Below are positions 7,978-17,670 of a DNA stretch of 64,000 bases, piece by piece. Position numbers and translations under genes: made by a program. The stretch is from Roseobacter sp. CCS2 (lineage in GTDB: Bacteria; Pseudomonadota; Alphaproteobacteria; Rhodobacterales; Rhodobacteraceae), in assembly GCF_000169435.1 (NCBI RefSeq), contig NZ_AAYB01000001.1, forward strand, positions 1 through 64,000. The letters are read 5' to 3'. The stretch's first letter is position 1. The number at the start of each line of letters is the position of its first letter. A model generated the notes under the pieces. It ran no database searches and was not told the origin of the DNA. It saw nothing but the letters and a program-made list of their open reading frames with translations.

Positions 7978-9153
7978 TCAAAGCCCATTGATCGCGTCGC
8001 GAAGATCGTCCAGCAGATCATCGCAATCCTCTAGCCCTACACTTAGTCGCAGCAGCCCCGGTGTGATCCCAAGCATGGCTTTGGTGTCGTCCGACAGACG
8101 TTGATGGGTCGTGGTCGCAGGATGCGTTACAATGGATTTTGCATCGCCAAGGTTATTTGAAATGGTCCAAATATCCAGCGCGTTCAGCAATTTAAATGCC
8201 GCTTCTTGCGTTCCAGCATCAATGGCCAGCACTGTACCACCTGCCCCCATCTGCGCGTTGGTCAAGCTATGTTGCGGGTGGCTGGCAAGGCCGGGATAAA
8301 TCACGCTGGACAGCGTGCCATCGCCCTCTAGCCCTTGGGCCACATACAGCGCCGTCGCCGTTTGCGCCCGCACGCGCAGGTCCATGGTTTCCAAGCCTTT
8401 CAGCATAATCCAAGCCGTAAACGGGGACATCGCGCCGCCTGTGTGCTTCATGTAAGGCTCTACGGTCTTGCGAATAAAATCCTCAGTGCCAAGGATGACA
8501 CCGCCCAATGCACGGCCCTGGCCGTCAATATGCTTGGTCGCCGAATAGATGATGACATCGGCCCCCTGCGCAACGGCCTTGGAATAGACCGGCGTGGCAA
8601 AAACATTGTCAACGACCACTGTCGCATCAACAGCATGGGCCAATTTTGACACCTCTGCGATGTCAATGACTTCCAGTGTGGGGTTCGAAATGCTTTCGAA
8701 AAAAACAACTTTCGTATCAGGCCGGATCGCGGCCTGCCACGCGGCAAGATCAGTGCCATCAACGAAAGTTACCTCGACACCATAACGGGTCAAGATTTCT
8801 TCCAAGATGTACAGGCAGGACCCAAACAAAGCGCGCGCAGACACGACGTGATCACCCGCCTTCAATATCGACGTCAACGCGCCATTCACAGCCGCCATGC
8901 CAGAGGCGGTTGCAAACCCAGCTTCGGCCCCTTCCAAGGCGGCAATTCGGTCCTCGAACATCGCAACCGTCGGGTTGCCGTAGCGGGCGTAGATGAATTC
9001 ATCTTCACCGGCTTTGATAAACCGCGCCTCAGCATCCTCGGCTGTGTCGTAGACAAAGCCCTGGGTCAGATAGATCGCTTCACTGACCTCGTTATACTGG
9101 CTGCGTCTGATCCCCGCGTGCACCGCATTGGTGCGCTTTTTCCACGTTTTCAT
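7978..9153 (-). CDS. metZ: O-succinylhomoserine sulfhydrylase
   Basis: A 391-residue PLP enzyme of the Cys/Met metabolism family that makes homocysteine directly from O-succinylhomoserine (or acetylhomoserine) and sulfide. The PLP lysine is K207 in SATKHIDGQGRALGG; the N-terminal YARYGNPTVAMFEDRIAALEG and ATASGMAA segments are typical. RALGGVIL and the final RLSVGLED are family features. The start at 9153 is used because the frame upstream runs through a SAM-II riboswitch and terminator and is not coding. Substrate preference (succinyl vs acetyl) is inferred from the family. Confidence 0.94.
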   Translation of the reverse strand: MKTWKKRTNAVHAGIRRSQYNEVSEAIYLTQGFVYDTAEDAEARFIKAGEDEFIYARYGNPTVAMFEDRIAALEGAEAGFATASGMAAVNGALTSILKAGDHVVSARALFGSCLYILEEILTRYGVEVTFVDGTDLAAWQAAIRPDTKVVFFESISNPTLEVIDIAEVSKLAHAVDATVVVDNVFATPVYSKAVAQGADVIIYSATKHIDGQGRALGGVILGTEDFIRKTVEPYMKHTGGAMSPFTAWIMLKGLETMDLRVRAQTATALYVAQGLEGDGTLSSVIYPGLASHPQHSLTNAQMGAGGTVLAIDAGTQEAAFKLLNALDIWTISNNLGDAKSIVTHPATTTHQRLSDDTKAMLGITPGLLRLSVGLEDCDDLLDDLRDAINGL

Positions 9154-9182
9154 CTTCTGTCCTCGCGCATCTGTCGCGCAAT

Positions 9183-9215
9183 AAAAAACCCCGACACCGG
9201 AAAAAGGTATCGAGG
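9183..9215 (-). terminator. intrinsic terminator of the metZ riboswitch leader
   Basis: On the minus strand CCTCGATACC pairs over 10 positions (three G-T wobbles) with GGTGTCGGGG across a 7-base loop, followed by six T. It lies 15 bp after the SAM-II aptamer and about 30 bp before the metZ start codon, so it is placed to stop transcription of metZ when the aptamer is bound. Confidence 0.75.
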
Positions 9216-9230
9216 CGTAAAAACCTGCAA

Positions 9231-9287
9231 TCCTCTTTAGCGGCATGTTTAACGTGGCCCGCAATCCGGTAACAAATCGCCACATGG
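9231..9287 (-). promoter_or_regulatory. SAM-II riboswitch aptamer upstream of metZ
   Basis: The minus-strand leader fits the SAM-II (metA element) consensus: GTGGCGATTTG, then ACCGGATTGC, GGCCACGTTAAAC and GCTAAAGAGGA in order. The stem GTGG/CCAC, the conserved ATTTG and TTGC, and the pseudoknot-forming GCTAAAG block are all present. SAM-II elements are an alphaproteobacterial class controlling methionine-synthesis genes (established knowledge). The aptamer ends about 78 bp before the metZ start and is followed by a terminator hairpin, suggesting transcriptional control. Confidence 0.9.
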
Positions 9288-9381
9288 CTACGCATACGCC
9301 TGTGCCATGTCTGCGTCAAGACGGGACCCTTGCCCTTTGAAACCATGATGCGATGGTATGTCTAATGCGAAAGGATATACC

Positions 9382-10089
9382 ATGGCCCCACCACTTGACC
9401 TTTATTTCTGGCCCACACCGAACGGTTGGAAAGCCTCTGTCATGCTTGAAGAATTGGAATTGCCGTATCAATTGCATCTTGTCGATATCGGCGCAGGGGA
9501 TCAGTTCAAACCTGATTTTCTGAAGATTTCACCCAACAACCGCATGCCTGCAATTGTTGATCATGATGGGCCAGATGGCGCACCAATCTCTATCTTTGAG
9601 TCCGGTGCGATCCTGCAATATCTCGCCCGCAAGACTGGCCGGTTTTGTGGCAAAACCGAACGTGATCGGATCAGTGTTGATCAATGGCTGATGTGGCAGA
9701 TGGGCGGGCTTGGGCCAATGGGCGGACAGGCGCATCATTTCTTGAAATATGCGCCCGCAATGGACCCACCCAATGATCTGCCCTACGCAAAGGACCGGTA
9801 TCGCAAGGAAACCGGGCGGCTATATGGGGTGTTGGACCGACAATTGGCGCAGCATGAATTTGTCGCCGGAGATTTCTTTTCGATTGCTGATATCGCGATC
9901 TGGGGCTGGGCGTCGCTTTGGGAGGGACAACAGCAAACATTGGATGACAAGCCACATATGGCCCGCTGGCTTGACACGATGTGGGCACGCCCAGGCGTTA
10001 AGCGTGGACGTGCCGTAGCGGCCGAAAAGCGTGGTGACTTTCGCAAAGACACCGCGGCACAGAATATTCTGTTCACGAAACAAAAGTAA
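9382..10089 (+). CDS. glutathione S-transferase family protein (YfcG/Nu-like)
   Basis: A 235-residue protein with a thioredoxin-like N-terminal GST domain (LYFWPTPNGWKASVMLEEL, cis-proline NNRMPAIVDHDG, FESGAILQYLA) and an all-helical C-terminal domain (FSIADIAIWGWASLW). The TPNGWK motif in the active site resembles Nu-class GSTs such as YfcG, which work as disulfide reductases with glutathione; this assignment is from family likeness. Start 9382 has AAGGAT upstream; the frame extends 8 codons further. Divergent from metZ. Alternative substrates are possible. Confidence 0.88.
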   Translation: MAPPLDLYFWPTPNGWKASVMLEELELPYQLHLVDIGAGDQFKPDFLKISPNNRMPAIVDHDGPDGAPISIFESGAILQYLARKTGRFCGKTERDRISVDQWLMWQMGGLGPMGGQAHHFLKYAPAMDPPNDLPYAKDRYRKETGRLYGVLDRQLAQHEFVAGDFFSIADIAIWGWASLWEGQQQTLDDKPHMARWLDTMWARPGVKRGRAVAAEKRGDFRKDTAAQNILFTKQK

Positions 10090-10147
10090 CCATTTGTTAG
10101 AATTGATGCCGTAAATCGAAGGGAACTTAATCAGATGAGGTCCCGAT

Positions 10148-10474
10148 ATGCAGTATCGTTCACATCGTTACCAAACCGAATTCCCTATTCAGTTGACAAC
10201 ACCAACTGGACGCCAGCAATGCCACGTCACCGACGTGAACAGTACAGGTGCCCGCCTTGTTGGTCCGCAAACGTTACAACGTGGCGATAAGGTCAGGTTC
10301 AAAGTGTTGAATTACGACGTAATGGGCGTGGTCTGTTGGTCTTTCGGCGATAAGGCTGGCATTACATTCCGGCCCCATCTTTCATCCATGCAAGTGGATA
10401 TGTTGCGCTACCGTCGTGACGCAGCCCCCAACCGACCGCGCGGCGCAGTTGGTTTTGCATTTGCTGAACTATAG
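10148..10474 (+). CDS. PilZ domain protein
   Basis: A 108-residue single-domain protein resembling PilZ, a c-di-GMP receptor fold. Seen: an N-terminal RSHRYQTEFPIQL strand, CHVTDVNSTGARL (in place of the usual D/NxSxxG, here N-S-T-G so the motif is shifted or degenerate), and PQTLQRGDKVRFKV. The arginine motif upstream (RxxxR) is only loosely matched, so c-di-GMP binding is uncertain. It is the only such gene here and its partners are unknown. Short, cytoplasmic, monocistronic, convergent with ispZ. Confidence 0.7.
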   Translation: MQYRSHRYQTEFPIQLTTPTGRQQCHVTDVNSTGARLVGPQTLQRGDKVRFKVLNYDVMGVVCWSFGDKAGITFRPHLSSMQVDMLRYRRDAAPNRPRGAVGFAFAEL

Positions 10475-10487
10475 GCCAGATTAGGAT

Positions 10488-11099
10488 TTACTTTTCTGGC
10501 ACCTCTGGCTGTTCAATAAAGTATTCCTGCAATCTGTAGATTTGCACCCATAAAAACACCACCAAGACCACCGGAAATGCGAAAGTTTCCAGCTTGACCC
10601 ATACGTCGGTGGTTTGCGTGCGCCAGATGATTTCGTTTGCCACACCCAATGCCGCAAACATAAAGCACAGACGGCGGGTAAATATCATCCAGCCTTCTTT
10701 GCGCATCGGTAGGAATTCTTCCATCACGTATTGAAGATAGCTTTGGCCACGCAGCAGGCCAATGCCCAACAGCCCCGCCATGACACCATAGACAATCGTG
10801 GTCTTCATTTTGAAGAAACGCTCATCATTGAAATAGGCCGTCAGACCCCCAAAGAAGATCACCATGAAGGCGGTAAAAACCTGCATCCGGCTCAACTTGC
10901 CCGTCAGCGCCCATAGAATGCCCATCGCCGCCAGCAAGATCGGGATGAAAATCAACGCCGCGACGATAAATCCGGTGTATTCCGTGCCAGCAATCGTAAA
11001 ATTCTCATCACGGATGCGTAGATAGATTAGGAAAAACGCAAGCGTTGGCCCCAGTTCCAGAACCTGTTTGACCACCGGATTAATCGTTTTTTCTGCCAT
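10488..11099 (-). CDS. ispZ: YciB/IspZ family inner-membrane septation protein
   Basis: A 203-residue integral membrane protein with about five hydrophobic segments. It matches the YciB (IspA/IspZ intracellular septation A) family: VLELGPTLAFFLIYLRI, MGILWALTGKLSRMQVFTAF, FFGGLTAYFNDERFFKMK and EIIWRTQTTDVWVKLETF. The start at 11099 (MAEKTINPVVKQV) has GGGAG upstream; a longer frame includes part of the adjacent transporter gene. It is the last gene of the apparent ftsY operon (gap of 11 bp after the transporter). YciB is implicated in envelope synthesis and cell length; the details are not clear. Confidence 0.88.
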   Translation of the reverse strand: MAEKTINPVVKQVLELGPTLAFFLIYLRIRDENFTIAGTEYTGFIVAALIFIPILLAAMGILWALTGKLSRMQVFTAFMVIFFGGLTAYFNDERFFKMKTTIVYGVMAGLLGIGLLRGQSYLQYVMEEFLPMRKEGWMIFTRRLCFMFAALGVANEIIWRTQTTDVWVKLETFAFPVVLVVFLWVQIYRLQEYFIEQPEVPEK

Positions 11100-11110
11100 A
11101 GACATCTCCC

Positions 11111-12022
11111 TTAGCCACCCATTTCCACGATGACAGCGCCAAGTGCAACCAAGCACATCAAAAACAGGCGACGCGGCCCGACTTTTTCACCCATGATAAA
11201 CCACCCGATGAAGGCGGCAAAAACAACTGATGTCTCACGCAGGACCGCCGCTTCACCCACTTTGTCCAACCGCGTGGCCATTAGCACACCGCCAAAACTG
11301 ATCCATGCGATCAGGGCCCCGACAAAACCGCGCCAGACCAAGGGACCCAAGACAGGCTGCACCTTGAGCCGTTTATAGTGCCATGTCGCAAGTAGTGGAA
11401 AATCAATCGCGGTCACAAAAAAGAACCACGCCAAAAAGGTAAAAGGATCAGGGGTTTGGCGGATGCCGTAAGCATCGTATGTGGTATAAATCGCAACAAG
11501 ACAGCCCCCCGCCAATGCCCACAATAGCCCTATTTTCAACGTGCGTGGGTCTATCACCTCTTCCGCGATGTTGCGCACCGCCAGCAATAAAATACCCCCT
11601 GACAGGCAAGCAACACCCAACCACTGGACAGGTGTGAAGTATTCGCCAAAGAACAGTAATGCTGCAATCACAGTGACCAAAGGCCCGGTGCCGCGCACGA
11701 CAGGATAGACCACAGTATAAGCCGCACGTTCATACGCCAACGCCATGGTCACTTTATAGGCAAAATGCACAACAATCGCACCAGCCAGAATGAGTGCGGT
11801 CGTCAGATTGGGCCACGGCACAACAAACAGGGCGATTGGTGCCGATAATATGCAAAGCCACGCATCAATCGCGCCGCGCGTCAGCCAAGGGTCATAACGA
11901 CCCTTCTGCATTGCGCCGAAAACGGCATGTGCCAAAGCTGAAACTAAAGCAAGGATCGTGGCAAGCTGCGCGCCCTCGGGCGTGCCTGCGACCGAGACTA
12001 ACCATGCGCCCAGATCGTTCAC
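11111..12022 (-). CDS. DMT superfamily (EamA) transporter
   Basis: A 303-residue membrane protein with roughly ten hydrophobic helices, arranged as two EamA-like halves: LALVSALAHAVFGAMQKGRYDP near the N-terminus, YTVVYPVVRGTGPLVTVIAAL, and a second half with RETSVVFAAFIGWFIMGEKV. This resembles drug/metabolite exporters, but the substrate is unknown. The start overlaps the stop of the exported-protein gene by 4 bp (ATGA), and the stop is 11 bp before ispZ, so it is in the ftsY operon. Inner membrane. No motif gives specificity. Confidence 0.85.
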   Translation of the reverse strand: MNDLGAWLVSVAGTPEGAQLATILALVSALAHAVFGAMQKGRYDPWLTRGAIDAWLCILSAPIALFVVPWPNLTTALILAGAIVVHFAYKVTMALAYERAAYTVVYPVVRGTGPLVTVIAALLFFGEYFTPVQWLGVACLSGGILLLAVRNIAEEVIDPRTLKIGLLWALAGGCLVAIYTTYDAYGIRQTPDPFTFLAWFFFVTAIDFPLLATWHYKRLKVQPVLGPLVWRGFVGALIAWISFGGVLMATRLDKVGEAAVLRETSVVFAAFIGWFIMGEKVGPRRLFLMCLVALGAVIVEMGG

Positions 12023-12833
12023 ATACGCCCCGGCTTCCAGGCAAGATCAATCTGTATCCCATCCAACGCCCGATCAAACGCATAGGCGATATCGGCATCA
12101 CTGGGCGCCCGTCCAAGCGCTGCAAATGGCCTCACCACATCAATCATACGCGCATCATCGGCCATCTGCACGGCGATGCTAAGCGTCCCTTGCGCGTTTG
12201 GCATCGCACCAACAAATCGCAAAAACGCGCGTCGCGCCTTACCACTAATTTGCATATCACTCACATCGCGCAACGCGCGATCAAATGATGCGCGATCAAT
12301 CTGCGCAAAATCGATCCCGGTATCAGCCAAGGCGGCAGGTGTGACGATAATATCAATGTCCGCAAACTGCGCGTCCGCCGCATTTTGGGACTGATGCTGG
12401 ACCGGAAAAACAAGAACCCCATCCAGTTCTGCTTGCGCCGTTGCACGCACGCCGCGACCGTCTTGGCCAAGAAAACGCAACGCATGCAGGCGCACAAAGC
12501 CAGTGTCCGCGTGCATGCTTAATGCAACTGTGCCGTCAAACGTGCCAAACGGTGTGTCCACACCTTCAAGATCAAATTCAATTGTGCGGCTGTCATCCGG
12601 CGCAGATTGCATCTGATCAACCCGAAACGCCGCTTTTTCAATCTGCGTATCAACAAAAGTCGTGTGCGCCAGATCAACGTCACACCACCCATTCGCACCA
12701 ACGGTAACCGCTTCAGCCCCCGAACCGCCGACCACAGTAGCAATATCTGCCCAAGCCTCAGCACAGGCAATGCGCGCGTCGCTGATGCTCGCCGTGGGCA
12801 ACACCGCCAAAAGAATGGTAGCCAGCAGGTGCT

Positions 12834-12837
<4 letters not shown>
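12019..12837 (-). CDS. exported protein of unknown function
   Basis: A 272-residue protein with an N-terminal signal peptide ([19 protein letters not shown]) and a mostly polar, beta-rich body such as [20 protein letters not shown] and [14 protein letters not shown] do not recognise the family with certainty. Two cysteines (about 24 and 52) follow the signal sequence. It overlaps ftsY by 4 bp (ATGA) upstream and the EamA transporter by 4 bp downstream, so it should be translated as part of the ftsY operon. Likely periplasmic or lipoprotein-like; there is no obvious lipobox. The function cannot be deduced. Confidence 0.75.
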
Positions 12838-14345
<1,508 letters not shown>

Positions 14346-14415
14346 GCTGTTTAACCATTTCTGCGTTGCATATCACCTAATGATGATCAGCAGATTTGGA
14401 AAGCCCGCATGCCGC

Positions 14416-16107
14416 TTAACCACTCACCTCATCTTTGAAGTGCTGCATCACCAGTTTAATCGGGTTCGGTGCCGCCTGCCCCAAACCACAGATTGAAGCA
14501 TCCGCCATTGCGGTGCACAAATCCTCCAGTAACGGCTGGTCCCATGCGTCCGCTTGCATCAGCTTGACCGCCTTCTCACAGCCAACCCGGCACGGTGTGC
14601 ACTGCCCACAGCTTTCATCCTCAAAGAACCGCAACATATTCAGCGCAGCATCGCGGGCGCGGTCCTGGTCCGATAGCACCACCACAGCAGCGGAACCGAT
14701 GAAAGTGCCCAAAGGTTGCAACGTGTCAAAATCCAACGGGACATCGTTGATCGTTGCAGGCAGCAGGCCCGAAGACGGCCCACCTGGCTGATAGGCTTTG
14801 AACACATGGCCTGCCGCCATGCCGCCAGCTGCTTCGATAATATCAGTGATTGTTGACCCGGCAGGCAGCAAATAGACGCCGGGTTGCGCAACTCGTCCCG
14901 AGACCGAGTAAGACCGCAAGCCGACACGCCCGTTCTTTTCGGTTGAATTCAGCACCTCTGGACCTTCGCGACAGATCCGCGCCACCCAAAGCAAAGTCTC
15001 AACATTGTGCACCAGCGTTGGCCGATCAAAGATGCCAACCTGCGCCACAAACGGCGGCCGATGGCGGGGCAGCCCGCGTTTACCCTCGATGCTTTCAATC
15101 ATCGCGGATTCTTCGCCGCAGATGTAGGCCCCCGCCCCGCGTCGCAGGTCAATATAGCCTTCCGCCACAATACCAGCGCCTTCCAACGCTTTGATCTCAA
15201 GCGCCAAAATATCAAGCACCGCGGGGTATTCATCGCGCATGTAGATAAAGCATGTGTCAGCTTCAACCGCCCAAGCGGCGATCAACATACCTTCCAAAAA
15301 CAGATGCGGCATGCGTTCCAGATAATAGCGGTCTTTGAATGTGCCAGGCTCGCCCTCGTCCCCATTTACTGCCAGATAACGGGGGCATGCGTTACCGCGC
15401 ACAAACCCCCATTTTTTGCCTGATGGGAAACCAGCGCCACCCAATCCGCGCAGACCAGAGGCCAGCACTTTGTCCTGCACGTCCTCCCAATCACCGCCTT
15501 CGCGCAGCGCTTGCAATTGCGCATAGCCGCCATTCGCGACATAAGCAGAATAGCCTTCATAATCAGGCACATGCGCATGCGTATCGCCCGCCGCAATTGC
15601 CGCCGCGACCTTGTCGAAGGTCGCATGATCAATGTGGTTATGGCCCAACTCAAGCGCGGGTGCTGTATCACATCGCCCCATGCAAGGCGCCCGAAGAACA
15701 CGCACCTCGGACGCATCCAAACCATCCTCTAATGCTGTCTTTAATTGTTGTGCGCCTGCCAATTCACACGACAGCGAGTCGCAGATCCGGATCGTCAGCG
15801 CGGGGGGCACAGGTTCGCCTTCCTTGACCACATCGAAATGGGCATAGAAGGTGGCAACTTCGTAAACCTCGGCCTGGCTTAGCCGCATTTCTTCGGCCAG
15901 CGCCCGCAGATGGGCGGCTGACAAACAGCCATGCGCGTCTTGGATCAGGTGTAAAAATTCGATCAGCAGATCGCGGTGGCGAGGCCTGTCACCCAAAAGT
16001 GCCTGCACTTCGGCCCAGGCGGCATCATCCAGCTGGCGGCCTTTGGGGCGATGCCGCCCTTTGCCCTTGCCGGATTTCCAAACACCTTTGCGGTTGTCCA
16101 AAGCCAT
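14416..16107 (-). CDS. fdsB: NAD-dependent formate dehydrogenase beta subunit (fused NuoE/NuoF-type)
   Basis: A 563-residue diaphorase subunit. N-terminal NuoE-like domain: [2Fe-2S] ligands C109, C114, C142 and C146 (CDSLSC, APCMGRC). Middle and C-terminal NuoF-like domain: FMN-loop GLGGAGFPSG at 221-230, NGDEGEPGTFKDR, and [4Fe-4S] ligands C500, C503, C506 and C540 (SCGQCTPC, ASICGLG). This is the FdsB arrangement of soluble formate dehydrogenases, passing electrons to NAD. Oddly, no fdsA (alpha, molybdenum) or fdsD/fdhD gene lies next to it; ftsY follows 70 bp downstream. It could serve another hydrogenase/diaphorase, but the sequence fits the formate dehydrogenase type best. Confidence 0.8.
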   Translation of the reverse strand: MALDNRKGVWKSGKGKGRHRPKGRQLDDAAWAEVQALLGDRPRHRDLLIEFLHLIQDAHGCLSAAHLRALAEEMRLSQAEVYEVATFYAHFDVVKEGEPVPPALTIRICDSLSCELAGAQQLKTALEDGLDASEVRVLRAPCMGRCDTAPALELGHNHIDHATFDKVAAAIAAGDTHAHVPDYEGYSAYVANGGYAQLQALREGGDWEDVQDKVLASGLRGLGGAGFPSGKKWGFVRGNACPRYLAVNGDEGEPGTFKDRYYLERMPHLFLEGMLIAAWAVEADTCFIYMRDEYPAVLDILALEIKALEGAGIVAEGYIDLRRGAGAYICGEESAMIESIEGKRGLPRHRPPFVAQVGIFDRPTLVHNVETLLWVARICREGPEVLNSTEKNGRVGLRSYSVSGRVAQPGVYLLPAGSTITDIIEAAGGMAAGHVFKAYQPGGPSSGLLPATINDVPLDFDTLQPLGTFIGSAAVVVLSDQDRARDAALNMLRFFEDESCGQCTPCRVGCEKAVKLMQADAWDQPLLEDLCTAMADASICGLGQAAPNPIKLVMQHFKDEVSG

Positions 16108-16240
16108 TGTGCTGTTCCTTCTCAGTCACCGCCAACATAGCTAGCGTCGGCCACGCAAACCACGCAAAAGCGACACCAGAGTGGACCAATACGCGCAGGT
16201 TTGCAGTTTCCACTACATTGGACGGAAACACGTGCTAACA

Positions 16241-17266
16241 ATGCGAAACATGACATCCCGGCTTTGGCATTTTGGATTTGCGACGCTTGCACCAGCAGCA
16301 CTGATTGCGCTGGGGTCCGTTTGGGGTGGTATCTGGATTTTTGCCGCTGTGATCCACCTGACTGCGATGACAACTGTATTGGACAGGCTGATAAAACCTG
16401 ATGAAACAGCCGAGGCTAGTCAAAGCGACACAGCGCTTTCGGTGGTTATTGCAGCGGCGCATTTCGCCTTGCTGCCTTTGGTGATTGGCGCGCTTGTCAA
16501 TCCGCAACTGGGCGCGCTGGAAAAGATCGCACTCTTTTTCGCCGCTGGTCTGTGGTTTGGACAAGTCAGCAATGCAAACGCGCATGAACTGATCCACCGC
16601 CAAAGCCGCGCGTTGCATCGGCTGGGCATGTGGTCTTACATCACGTTGCTTTTCGGGCATCACACATCTGCTCATGTTCTTGTGCATCATCAACACGTTG
16701 CGACACGCGCCGATCCGAACACCTCGCGGAAGGGTGAAAGCCTTTATCGTTATATGGTTCGCGCTTGGGTCGGTTCCTTTCAGCAAGGCTATGTTGCGGA
16801 ACGCGATCGCCTTGTGCGGATCGAACGATCTGCTTGGCGTAACCCTTATGTGGTTTATGTTGGCGGCGCGGTGCTTTGTTTAAGCGTGGCAACCTTGCTG
16901 GGCGGTTGGCAGGCCTTGTTGGCTTATGTGGGCCTTTGTGGATACGCGCAATCACAGCTGCTTATGTCAGATTACGTGCAACACTACGGTCTGCTACGTG
17001 CAACCCACGCGAACGGCAAGCCAGAGCCTGTGGCGGCCAAACACAGCTGGAACAGCCCGCATTGGTTTTCCTCTGCACTGATGCTGAACGCCACCCGGCA
17101 TTCAGATCACCACGCGCACCCCGGGCGACATTACCCCGCGCTGACCCTACCCAAGGATGCCCCAATGCTCCCTCGTCCACTGCCTCTCATGGCCAGTATT
17201 GCGCTGATCCCACCGCTTTGGCGCCGTATCATGGACCCAAAAGTTGACAGGTGGCGCAATGCGTAG
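16241..17266 (+). CDS. alkB: alkane 1-monooxygenase (AlkB-type)
   Basis: A 341-residue membrane di-iron hydroxylase of the AlkB/fatty-acid desaturase family, hydroxylating alkanes or fatty chains with rubredoxin-linked electrons. Histidine boxes visible: HELIHR at 115-120, HVLVHHQHVAT at 145-155, and RHSDHHAH from 286. Five to six hydrophobic segments precede or separate them. The start is uncertain: no good Shine-Dalgarno is visible; ATG at 16241 (MRNMTSRLWHFG) is chosen, 16250 is possible. The stop overlaps the following small exported protein gene by 8 bp. No rubredoxin gene lies here. Confidence 0.85.
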   Translation: MRNMTSRLWHFGFATLAPAALIALGSVWGGIWIFAAVIHLTAMTTVLDRLIKPDETAEASQSDTALSVVIAAAHFALLPLVIGALVNPQLGALEKIALFFAAGLWFGQVSNANAHELIHRQSRALHRLGMWSYITLLFGHHTSAHVLVHHQHVATRADPNTSRKGESLYRYMVRAWVGSFQQGYVAERDRLVRIERSAWRNPYVVYVGGAVLCLSVATLLGGWQALLAYVGLCGYAQSQLLMSDYVQHYGLLRATHANGKPEPVAAKHSWNSPHWFSSALMLNATRHSDHHAHPGRHYPALTLPKDAPMLPRPLPLMASIALIPPLWRRIMDPKVDRWRNA

Positions 17267-17648
17267 CCTGCTGCTTCTTTGTTTCGCACTTGCTGCACCG
17301 GCGGCGGCCCAAGAGGGTATGACGGGCCAGGAATTTGATGACTATGTCACCGGGCGCACCATCACATTCAGCACGATCAACAATCCCGCCTATGGCATTG
17401 AACGCTACCTGCCCGGACAACGCGTTATGTGGTCCAATTTCGAAGGCACCTGTCAATATGGCGTCTGGTTCGAAAGCAAGGGTGACATCTGTTTCCGCTA
17501 CGAAGGCAACCCCATTAGCCAGTGCTGGACAATCTTTGAAGACCCCGATGGCCTGCGCGGCGTCTACACGACATGGCCGAATACGACCGTCATCTACGAA
17601 GTGCGTGATAGTGGTGATGCGTTGATCTGCAACGATTTATCATCCTAA
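17259..17648 (+). CDS. small exported protein, unknown function
   Basis: A 129-residue protein with a signal peptide (MRSLLLLCFALAAPAAAQ). Mature part contains four to five cysteines (GTCQYG, KGDICFRYEG, SQCWTIF, ALICNDL), which suggests disulfides in the periplasm. I do not recognise the domain. The start at 17259 has AGGTGG upstream and overlaps the alkB stop by 8 bp (shared reading of ATGCGTAG), so translation is probably coupled to alkB. A role in envelope or alkane handling is only a context inference. Confidence 0.7.
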   Translation: MRSLLLLCFALAAPAAAQEGMTGQEFDDYVTGRTITFSTINNPAYGIERYLPGQRVMWSNFEGTCQYGVWFESKGDICFRYEGNPISQCWTIFEDPDGLRGVYTTWPNTTVIYEVRDSGDALICNDLSS

Positions 17649-17670
17649 GCCAGCCTGAGAACAGGTTGCT

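Noticed and set aside
9154..9285. N-terminal extension of metZ by 44 codons
   Set aside because: The DNA is the SAM-II aptamer and terminator; the extension is unlike the family.
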